From positions 19,569,701 through 19,633,700 of the forward strand of contig NC_133900.1 in assembly GCF_964199755.1 (NCBI RefSeq): a DNA stretch of 64,000 bases. Reading direction: 5' to 3'. How positions within the stretch are numbered: the stretch's first letter is position 1; each line of letters begins with the position of its first letter. The position numbers were made by a program, and so were the translations under genes. Below the pieces are notes generated by a model. That model ran no database searches and had not been told where the DNA came from. It saw only the letters and a program-made list of their open reading frames with translations. The stretch comes from Larus michahellis. Its lineage: Eukaryota > Chordata > Aves > Charadriiformes > Laridae. Below, one piece after another: positions 50,509 to 61,300 of this stretch.

Positions 50509-51177
50509 GGTGTCTTTTTCAAGCCTGTGACTCATATTTCACTCTGCCTTCTTTAGCTTAATTTTCTGCATGCTTCCTTTCCTTATCTGCTCCTTCTTCC
50601 CACATGGCTCGTCTTACTCTTCAGTGCTCTTCCCTCTGTACGCCTCTCCCATACATAATCACCCACTCTTTGCTTAAAGGTTGAATATCATCACAGAAAG
50701 ACAACTGTATATTTTAAAAGTCTTTTTGAGGGGAACTCTAAGATGGCAGGAGGGATAACACTTTTTTCTCTTCTCACCCATCCACAATTCCACAATTTAT
50801 CTCTCCTTGCAATTTTCCCCTCTTTTAGCAAAATCCTGTATAGTACGCTTACTTAAACGTGTAAATTTATTCACTTGTGGGGATTGACAGCAAAGGGAGA
50901 TTTTTAATTCAGAATGCTTTTCCAAGCAGAAGAAAAAAAAAATATATATCAGAAATTCACTCCGTGTTTCCAGTCCAATTGAATTTTCTAATCTTTTAAA
51001 TATTGAAACCATACTTCTTGATGTTTGTAATTCAAGCTTCCCTTGATAACGCAGTTAAAGCAAATCTGAAGGCTTATCCTTGGGAACAAAAACTATTTTG
51101 ACTTCTAAATAATGAATTTATAGTACTGAAGACTGTTATGTAACAGACCCCAAAGAAGTATTGTTATTTGTTTCCAG

Positions 51178-51277
51178 AAAGTGACACTTCTCAACACTAT
51201 TTATGAATTTTCTCTGATACGATTGGAATCAGATTGTCCCTTGGATAAGCCTCATTCAGAAGGCAACGGAGGCAAAG
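51178..51277 (+). other. Candidate exon G (splice-bounded open segment)
   Basis: The acceptor (tatttgtttccag) at 51177 starts a frame that follows candidate F in phase 0 and encodes 33 residues including LLNTIYEFSLIRLESDC. It can end at a weak donor (caaag|gttgta) near 51278; the frame itself stays open to a stop at about 51349. This is the weakest member of the group because its donor is poor. Confidence 0.18.
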
Positions 51278-52301
51278 GTTGTAGAAGAGAAGGAGAATGG
51301 AAACTACTGAAAAATCTGACAGGGACAACTAACGCCCTGTCCCATTATTAATTACCATTTTTTCCTCAGAAATCTGGGGTGTCTACACATGTTCCTTAGG
51401 ATTAGACAGCAGATCTTCCCACAATGGCAAAGTTGTATTTAGGGAAAAAAACCCCACCATGCATGTCTCTCTCATATAGACCCTGATGTTTAAATCTTCC
51501 CATTGCTATCCATTTTTGTGTCTACTTTTAGACTCCATTTGAAGAAAATTCTGAAGTGTGACTATTAAAACAGTCAGTTAATAATGGGGAAATAATACTC
51601 AGCTAAACTGGAAATTTCACTCTGGATGTCATCGAATGGGGGAGCAGAGTTTCAGGTGCCTGTGTCCGAAGATCTGTGTGGTTTTGGTGTCACTTACAGA
51701 TGTTCTTTGGACTCCATCGTGTCATTGCAATGATCAACATCAGGTCTGCATGATATTATTATCTCTGCATTGGATTCAAGGAACCCCAAAAGTACTTTCT
51801 TTTCTTTACTTACGGAACAATATAAAACGTGGATTCCGAGCTTTGATGAGCTGGTTACTAAAATACGTTTTAAGTATGCCATAATTGGGACATATTTTTA
51901 ATTTTTTGTTGTAATTTGGGAAAAATAATGATTTAAGACAAAAATAAGTTCTAGTATTGTAATAGTATAACTTTGCTTGGGTTTTGGCTAAAGACAAACT
52001 TTTAAAAGAAAAAATAAATAACATAAGCTTAGCCAAAGAGCACTTAATCTCCATGAAATTAATAGGAATTGCACTAGAAAGCTAAATAATTTTTTTTTTT
52101 AAATCCCCATCACAGAAGAAATTCCTACATAAGTTTCAGTGCCAGACAAGAGCAAAACAATTGCACAGAATAGGTGTGCTCCGTTTTCTTGCTCAGCGAT
52201 CTCTCCAGTGACATTGATTAAGGTGTATATGGTCCAATGTTTTCATCCATGCATATAATTTTTGTATCTTGCTCTCCCCATATTAAATACTAAGCCTTTT
52301 C

Positions 52302-52318
52302 TTTTTTTTTTTTTTTTT
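52302..52318. repeat. Poly(T) tract, 17 nt
   Basis: A homopolymer T run with a pyrimidine-rich lead-in. Nothing else is attached to it. Confidence 0.85.
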
Positions 52319-53062
52319 GTTTTCTGGCAGTAAACCCTGTTTATAACAGAAGAGATCAGAAACTAATTTTGTTTATGCATTTACCTGTATAACTGGAATA
52401 AGTGTAGACTGATAGTTTGATGTTGCTGATATTTGCTAGCGTTTTCTGTAATGAAGGAGGATAGCGTTTTCCGGACATTTTGTTTCATACCCAGAAAGAA
52501 ATGGGTTTCTCTGGCTCTCCAGCCACACTCTTATCAGCAAGAAAGATATGGCTAAAGAATATGTTATAATTGTTCACCTTTGTGGGAGTATGAATAACAT
52601 TCATATTAGATTTCTCATGCAAAGAGATGCCGAGAAATTCTTTGTGTTCCTGGAGATTTCAATAGTCTGCCGAGATAAGGGCCATTGATTTGATTTGTTA
52701 TCTCTTGTGTACTTTGAAAGCAATCATGATTCCTAGTTTTTAATATTCTTTTTTTTCCCATGGAATATGGGTAGGGCACATCAACAAATATAAAAAATAT
52801 ATGCGGATATATGTATAAGTGTGTATTTTAAAACTTTCAGTACTTTTTCTTAAACTATTCTTATTTCAAAGGCTTGATCTAAACCCAAAAGAAGTTATAT
52901 ATTCATGGTGTTTACAGTGAGCTTCAGACTACCTTTTCTACTTCCTAATGTCAAGTAAGTGTGCATTTTTTCAGTGAAGGTGTAGCTTTCGAAAGACCTG
53001 CAATAAGATTTAATTGCCGGAAATGAATAATAACTCTTAATTTGGAATACATAACCAGGAGT

Positions 53063-53096
53063 CATATATTTACATATATTTACATCATATTTACAT
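53063..53096. repeat. AT-rich tandem repeat, 10-11-nt unit
   Basis: Three successive units of the type atatatttac occur, the last carrying a one-base insertion (atcatatttac). Confidence 0.75.
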
Positions 53097-53759
53097 GGTC
53101 TGTTGAGCAGTGAGATAGTACTTCTCAGTCATCTGCTCATACGGGAGTAGCCCTTCAACAATATCACGTATATCTCTTGTATGAAAGGATGTGTTTGTTT
53201 ACTCCTGTCTCTTCAAATCGATTTCACTGGATTCAAATCTCCTTGCTAACTCACAATGCTATAATGGCCCTTGATACTAGTCCATGCCCTGACTTTCCAG
53301 ATTGGCATCAATTTAGAATAGTTTGCTAAATATCATGCTAAAGATCATGAGAGCTATTTGGATAATGGTAGGTAACGTGAGGCTGTGTGAATTTTAGTTT
53401 TTCAGACAACACGTTTGCAAAAATGCAAGTACCATCATGCCCAAACCGTTTGCAAATAGAGCCCAAATTTGCCAGACACTGTTCATAGACTGGAACTGGG
53501 GGGACTAGAGGGGAAAGAAGAAGGGGAAAAGAAGCAGGGAACTAAAGGCTTTGGAGAAATGGCAGTTATATCCCCCTTCCAGGGAGTCCTTTGTGAGACA
53601 GGAGTTGAATGGCCCACGGCTGGCCGTGCTGGTACTTCCTGGCCAGGCACAGAGGATTTCCCTTTCCACCAGCGCATCCCTGAGGATGCCCCAGGGAGGA
53701 CCCGGCGGTTCAGCAGAGCCTTTACGACTGCTGCTGCCAGTGAGGCCCAGTTGCTTGCT

Positions 53760-53818
53760 AAGAAGAAGAAAAAAAAAAAGAAAATAAAAGAAAAAAAAGA
53801 AAAGAAAAGAAGAAAGCG
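53760..53818. repeat. Purine-rich A/G tract
   Basis: About 60 nt consist almost only of A and G (agaag, aaaag units), directly after a GC-richer block at 53480-53755. The arrangement recalls a retroposed sequence with a degraded A tail. I find no flanking duplication and do not recognise the upstream block, so that reading is tentative. The apparent 118-codon frame through it ends in a lysine-rich low-complexity tail. Confidence 0.8.
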
Positions 53819-54357
53819 AATATAGTACAGAGGACTACAAGAATGTATATAAAATGTACTTGGGAGATGTAAGTACATCACCTTATGCCTTATTATACTC
53901 CATTGTGCCCCCACTGTAGTAATATAAAGTTACCGTGCATCTTGGCATATGAAATCTCTACCCTCTGTTGTTCTATTCCTATGATTAGATTGCTGGTTTG
54001 ATAGCAACATTTTGTATTTGGTTTCTTAGAGCATTTCTCTTTTGTTTTGCTTTCATGTTACATTTAATGCATCTTTCATAACAAGTACATTGTGGTTCTG
54101 GAAACCTCATCACCACTTCTAACATGGTACAATGTAATTACTCTGTTTTGTTTTGGGGGTTTTGTTTGGTTGGTTGGTTTTTTCCACCTCTGCTTATTTT
54201 TCCTGCTCCTCTGCCCCTGCCTAACAAAGATTCACTGTAATAGAAAGCAGGCTCGGTAATAACTGCCTGTTATGTTTTTGCTTAATGTACTGTGCAAAAT
54301 ATGACAAGGGTGAATGTTAGTAGATGTAACGACAGTCAGAATGTTTCTTTATTCCAG

Positions 54358-54411
54358 CTGTTGAATCCTCTAGATGCAATAGTTAGAAAAGATGTTAAAC
54401 CAACTGGGAGA
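54358..54411 (+). other. Candidate 54-nt exon (splice-bounded open segment)
   Basis: The acceptor (atgtttctttattccag) and the donor (gggaga|gtaagttgt) are both strong. The other two frames are closed, while the phase-0 frame encodes 18 residues, LLNPLDAIVRKDVKPTGR, and leaves in phase 0. A 54-nt symmetrical exon is plausible. Its short length means an open frame is weak evidence by itself. Confidence 0.25.
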
Positions 54412-57400
54412 GTAAGTTGTAAATCGAAAGGTCAGAAAATTCAACTCTGCTTTATTTTTTTTTTCCCACCTGAATAAGAAAAAGAGGGCGGTGGAATGGT
54501 GTAGTAACTAAGCCTAATGTGTTTAAAAAAATTTCAATCATTAATGTCTTAAGTTTCCCGAATATTCAGAATAGAAGTAGTTCTTTCAATGCACGCTGCA
54601 GAGAAATCTCTCTTTACTTGTGGCATAATGAAAATTGATCATGGTTACTAACCCCTTCAGCGAGACGTTATTTAACTAAGAAACCTTTGTTTTAATTTAA
54701 TTCAATTTAAAACATTTTCAGCATCCTGCTAACAAACTGTACTAAAAAAACATTCAAGTCTGACACACATTTTACAAATTACAGTCACTGTGAAAACATG
54801 GTTTAATTTATATAATTACTATACATTTACTTTAAATGCTGATCTGTCACAACACCACATGTATTTCTTACATTTTCTGTGAGAATGTGCTATATTTCCC
54901 ATCTCCATACACAATCCTCGAAACAGTCGCTGTCACCCGTACTCCCTCTTATTCTAGCTTTGATTCTTGTACTTCAGAGGTATCCGCATGCCAATTTTTA
55001 TTGCATTGCTAATCCGAATATATTCATCCTGGATGCATTCATTACCCTGGGCTATCTTTAGCATTCCAAGAAAAGATGCAGCCTAGTGTATGTTCATTGT
55101 TTCAGTTCTATAACTCTATTTGTTTGTTCGTAAATCAATATATTTCAAGCCTCAAATCGAGGCCTGCGATGTCAGATGGAATCAAGAATCAAATAATTCC
55201 CAGGCTTCTGTTTTGACAGAAACTCCAGGTTTTCTTGCAGACCTTTGCATAAGATCTACTCTGTAAGGAAAAGATAACTCGTAGGTGAGAAATGTACAAC
55301 TATCTTAGAAAAAGCTGCCAAGTAGGCTGACTTAAAAGTCAGCGTCAAGTGTAAATTTAATATACGGGAGGTGACACACTTGTTATATTTAAATTAGACT
55401 CTGAGAACCTGCTTCGCGAAGTATCAAGAGCTCAGGGCAGAACAATTATCATGATCATGTGCATCTAGAGTAAGGGATAGATATGCTTATTTTGTAAATG
55501 AACAAATGTGTGTAATGGCATAATTGCTTTAACAATAAATGTCCTGCAGGGTATCCGCATATGAAAACTTAATTATGATACATGTTTTTCTGGAAGGAAG
55601 CAGAAAAAATAAGTCTAGAGTTGTGTGCAATCATGTGTGCTTTTCTAGGTTTTGAAAAATAAGCCATTACTTTCTCTGAAGGAAAGCACAAGGCTGTTTA
55701 AAATGCCACTTCAGAAATTGATTTTTATTTCTGGGTTCCCTCTGTCCTACATCTATTAATAGACATCAAGGAGCCATCCACAGTCCTCATTCCAAATAGC
55801 ACTTTTTGGCATTGCTTTTCAGTCGTGTCGTTGGCGCAGGATGTTTATAGACATCCTGGTGGCGAATGATTATCATTGCTTTGCACCACTCGCCATTTAC
55901 TACCCACCTCTGACACATCACCTGCCCCGAAAGCTCAGGTCACTGCTCCGTCAAAGCTGCTGCCTAGAACAGGAACTTACACTGAGAAAACTTTTTGGGT
56001 ATTGGCAGACTAAGGAATTTAGTCCAGCCCTTGCTAGCAGCCAAAATTTCCCTTTGCTTCATGTGCCAATGAAAATGTGCTAAACATATCACTTGAGCCT
56101 TGCTGTTTTCTGCTTTGTTGTATATATTCAGGACAGATATTCGCGTGTTCCCAATACAATAGCCAAACAAGCAGTCCCATGCAAACTTTATGGAGTTCTT
56201 GAACAATTTATATTTCAACACTATAGAAGAAGAATATATTTCACAGTTCACATTGCTCACACAGTTGCCTTTGGAATCTTTAAATTCCTTCTGTGCAGGG
56301 AGGAGAAACTTTATTTTTCTAACAGGACAATAAAATAAGATACCCAAGTGGAATATTTTAGGTTATACAGCAATGCGCCTGTTTGGTGCTGAATTTTAAC
56401 ATTCCTTTTAAAGGTTTTCTCCTGAGATGCATCAGTGAGCTATTTCCTCTGCTCATCTCTTCAAAGAAGCTGAAAATGTAAGATATAGAATGTATTACCT
56501 CACAGGAAAATTTTCTGTGAATTGCCTTGCAGTGTACCTGACTCTGAGCCCCTAGTCTTGCGGTCATAATAGTCCTATTTAAAAGCTGTAGAACTATCTC
56601 CTTCTCTTCAATTTCCATGCTTCCTTTTAGACATTCATAATTAACAGCAAATCTCAGATTTGATTTGATTTCTTCCTAATCCTCGCCAGAAGCTGTATGG
56701 GAAACACTCACTTCCCAATCCTGCTGATCAGAGCTGGGTAAATGAGTCCTTCTAGCAGGAGGACTTGTGATGATATGCCTTTGAAAAGGTTTAGGAAAGG
56801 CTTTTATTTGAGAATAAAAGACAGATAGACATTTGTCAGGGAACTTCACAAAAAACAAGCCTATCTGCCAATCTCTCATTCATTATGCTGCAAACGGTGG
56901 AATGTTTTCCCTTAAGCCTTACCCAGCAGAGTTAGTATTTACAGGGCATTACATGAAATAACCTGTTATGCCATGGGGAAAGCATGATGGAAGGGGGAAA
57001 AAAGAAGAGAACTGTATAAGTTTTAGGGGAAAAGCTCGCTACTTTCCTTGCAGGCAGAAAAGAGTAGGTGGAGCGTGGATCAAACCTACCAAAAAAGATC
57101 AGACTAGTTTTGAGAGTCAGATATATGCTTCTAGCTGGAGCATGCATCCAGTCAAAAAAAATCTCGACCGATGGCTGTTTCGTGAATATGGAGCGCTACA
57201 AAACAGAACCTGGTGCGTTCTTTGCCCTGTCACTAAAGGGGGTAGCTCCTCCTCTCAGTGTATGTGGCACTTCTCGACTTTCACACATCTAAGCTCCCAA
57301 CTTTCCTGCGGCACCTATTAGGGACTTGCTTTGAAGATCCCATTTAAAAATTTGAAATGCTGAATTCTTCAGTGCTGGTTGAAAAGGAAGGCTTATATGG

Positions 57401-58216
57401 AAGCCGAAAGATGGGAGAACCTACCAGTTGCTAGGTGCCCATGTACTTCAATAAGCGGGGGAACGTTTGGGAACGCAGTGTCTGGGCTTCAGCACTTAAA
57501 TCCTTCTTTGTCTTTGCCCTTAGGGTGCCTAAATCCTTCAGCTAAATGATGATATGAGACCTTCCCTTGCTTGGTGGAGCTTCGTGGGGATAAATACGCT
57601 TAGAAAGAGCAACAAACTCGTGGACTGATGGTACGAGGGGCCAGCTAGCTGTCTGTAGGGAGATGTTTTGGCTGTTACCTCAATGGTTCAGTGGAAAAGA
57701 GCTTTGTATCTGGCTATTGCCAGCTTCCTCTTCTCCACGAGAAGCATTCTGACCTATTAATAAACAGCTTTAAAATGAGTCAGAAAACAAACTTGTAACT
57801 TGCACATAATTAAATAAGATTTTTAAGTTGGTGAATTTCCGTCATCCCTTTTTCTTACGCTTTGAAGTATTTTACAGGGTGAAAACACAGTTTAAACAGG
57901 CTTTATGGCATGTATTAACAGCTATTCTGAGAAAAGAAAAGATGGAGTCAATTTAGGTAGTTTTGAAGTGTTGTTTTTTGCTGCTGATGTTCGATTCCAT
58001 TTGTTTTAAAACAAAACAAACCCGCACAGTAGGAGAACAAACGAAAAAAAAAAGAAAGGAAAATGCCGCTTCTGTCTGTCACGTTGTGTCTCTTGAATTT
58101 CCTTCCCCTGCAGCCTTGCTGCCGGGAAGTTACAGGCACAGTGCGATGTCTCAGCAGCCGCTCTGAAACTCTGCAAACTTTTAGCAGCCTCGTGTTGTTG
58201 AAAGCATTGCTTTCAG

Positions 58217-58382
58217 GTTGCGGTCTCGGGGCAGTGCTGCAAAAAAGGTGGATTTATCTTTGCTGGCTAAACCCAATGTGTATGAGACAGAAGTCGGAAA
58301 AAGAAGGACAGGAAAGAGGAAGAATCATGAGAAAAACATGCTTAGGGAAGCAATAAAAGCTAGAATCAAAGGGGCACGCCAA
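58217..58382 (+). other. Candidate exon, lysine/arginine-rich open segment
   Basis: The acceptor (gcattgctttcag) and a donor (cgccaa|gtatgg) bound 166 nt. The frame from 58218 is open for 55 codons, including VDLSLLAKPNVYETEVGKRR, followed by a strongly basic stretch. A 90-nt gap with intron-like ends (gtatgg...ctccag) separates it from a further open segment, 58473-58753, which ends at a strong donor (aatca|gtaagtc) and is in phase. The residue composition of that second segment is less protein-like. The family is unknown. Confidence 0.2.
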
Positions 58383-61300
58383 GTATGGTCAGAACTAGTC
58401 AGAGCCGGTGGAGGGGGAGACGCCGCTTAACTTTTGCTTCTGCATTCAGTCTGCTGGGATGCATTTCTCCAGCAGACCAACAAAGGCACTGTGGTGGGCT
58501 TTTGTGTGCAGCAGATCCACTCGTCGTGGGGAAATTCATTTCTCCCACTTGCCATACAGTCTTCGACATGGCATCTCCAAAAGGCAGAGACAGGCCCTTT
58601 CCAAAACATTAGCCTCTCAAGAGTGATGCTCAGCAATTTCAGTATCCAATACACCATACTCCTTTTTACAGACCTTGGATGTGGTCTTGCTGATCAACAG
58701 CCCAGTCAGGAGCACTGGGGCGAGTTTAGATCAAACTTTTGCAGTTTGAATCAGTAAGTCTTTTCTAACTCTTATTTCAGTGTATGGCTACTTTTGAGAG
58801 AAAATGTAGAGTATAGGCTGAAGTGGACCTTGGCACAGAATAGGCACCTTTCCAGAACAAGGGCTGTCGGGTAGTTATCACCCTCATTGTCATTGTGTGG
58901 CTAAATCAAACTTGATCTTTTGACACAGTTCAGTCTCCTCTCAACCTCTAATTATATCTGTTGTTCTCCCTTCAATCAGCAGCAATATGTTAATATCTTT
59001 TAGTAGCGGAGCCATTATGCCTAATTAAGGGATTGCAAATAAATAGGGGTGGACAGTTCCAAACACACAATAGCTGCAGACAAATAGAGAGGGACAGCTC
59101 TCAACATATGGCAATGAATCCAGCCATAAGGCCTAAAGTATGTATTTTAACTGCCAAATTTTATGAGCAGCTTCCAACTGGTTTTCATTTGGCCTCGGCT
59201 ATATGTCTGACAATCATTGTAAACACAGTTTTTGTGCCATATCGTTTTTGTGCTCCGTGGCTACCATTTATGCACGCAACGTTCATTTGCGCTACAGACG
59301 GAGGCTGTTCAGAGACTATTTTATGTTTGAGAGGATGCACGTTTAGTGTGGATGCTCATGTTACTATTTCTTTCCAGACTAATACAAAGGTAAGCGCTAT
59401 TAATATCTGATTCCAAGTCTCAGTGCTCTCTCTCCATCTTTTTAAATATTCTTTACTAATAGTCTAGAAATATTATTTGACTATCTAGTCATCATTAAAT
59501 GAAGCTTAATAATTTTCACTTTGATGTAAAATAGTCATGGTGGCATCTCAACAGAGAAGAGCCAACCTGAGAAGAACTGAATACATATGGCCTCTTTAAT
59601 AATTTAGTTCCTTGTTAAATTCTTACGTAAATGAATGGCAAGAATTGCTTCTCTGAGGCCATTTGGCCGTAAAGAAAGAGAGCAGTGCAGTGGTGAGCCA
59701 GAGCCTTCAAGGCCTGTGTTTAGCAGCTATGATTATTCTGGAGACAGCACCTTCCTGGCAAGGCAGGGGAAGTATGAAATTTGGGATTACTGCTCTGACT
59801 GTTGCTAGGGATGGGAGACTGGCAAAGGCCGGGGGCTTGGACTGGTGCTGCCAATTTGGGGAGGATGCCCCAGCCCTCCCTCCAGGCATGAGCATCCTCC
59901 CAATGTCAGCAGTAAATGCTAAAGACCCTACAATGTGGAAAAAGGGATCCCTTGGAAAATATACTGTTCCTCCACCTGGTTGTCATCTCTTTTTCTACAG
60001 CCCATGTAGAAAGGCGGCCACTTTTTTCATTCTCCTACCCAAAATAAGGACAACTGTTTCTTATGTCTTAAGTTAGATCTGATTGTCACTATCTCTGTAT
60101 GCTTATACTGCTAGTTAACTATTGAGTTTGCATTAATTTCAGATCAAAGAAAGAGGGGCAACACTATTTTTTAATGTTAAACACATAGTTTGCAGAATAA
60201 CATTAGTGCTTAACTGCACAAACTGCAGTTACACCACTTTATTTTATTTGAAAGGTCATTGACTTTTTAAAAATGGATTTCGTACTTTAAAACCCTTTCT
60301 GACCAAATACAAAATTAGTAAAATATGTTCTTAAGGCTCTTCAAACATGATGTACTACCCTGATGTCACCCAATTGAGCCTGCTCTGCTACATAGAGTGT
60401 CATCAGAACCAATCAAGAGTGAAGACCAGAAAATTTAACAAGGTGGTTCGGAAAAAAAATGTGTTTTACCTACAAGACTTTTAGCTATCAAAATGAGGAG
60501 GCTAAAGCCTCCAGGGGCAAAAGGGGAAAAAAAAAGCACTGTGGTGTAGAGACTCTTTGTACAAAGGGTTTTTTTTAAAACTTATTTTTAAGGAAAACAT
60601 AAAAACGAATATTATTTTTATGCAGAGGATCATTTTTGCAGCATTTTAAATGCTAGAAGTGTGGTACCTGCACACTGTGAAATGCACTTATTGCATGAAA
60701 TATACTTTATAGGTGGCAACACTGAAGGTAAGTTAGTATAATAAAAGTAGATGCGGTTTCTGTAATTATAAAATTGCAAATCTTAAATTCATTCAGATAA
60801 AGAGTGAATATGATTTGCATCTGTGAAAGTAAGCTCAGTATTTCTCATGAGGAGAATCTGAACCTCTAATGCAATCCTGTTAATTGGAAAAGTAGAGGTT
60901 GTTTTGGCTACCGTACAACAATGTGTTACCCCCTTCTTTTCAAGTGACAGAGAGAAGAACCTGGGCCCTTCCTCGCTAATACAAATTATTTGCTTATGCC
61001 CTTCATATTTACCGTTTCCAATTTCCACCTGTCAGCTCTAAAATGTAATCTAAATTCAGGAGCCTAGAAATCATTTCTTCCTCAGCTGTTGGTTTCTGTT
61101 CCTTCCGTCACCTCGGGGCACTACCTTGGTGAGCCTGCGGCAGAGGAAGGTAAGACTGCGAGGTGCACGTGGTGACGAGAGCTCACCAGGAAACGGGAGG
61201 TCTAACCTTGCACCTTTGCAGCCAGCGGGCATTTTTGCCATGTGTTTCAGTCGTGAAGGACAGTGGATGGTGTATTACGATAATTCACAATATAATGTTC

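Noticed and set aside
53483..53914. 143-codon minus-strand frame, the longest in the window
   Set aside because: Half of it is phenylalanine-rich translation of the purine tract. The rest has no motif.
55817..56083. Open segment after a good acceptor (gcattgcttttcag)
   Set aside because: The frame stays open for about 89 codons, but composition is not protein-like and no donor is convincing in context.
59663..60076. 137-codon + strand frame
   Set aside because: Long but with no recognisable domain, no matching splice sites and a composition typical of chance frames.
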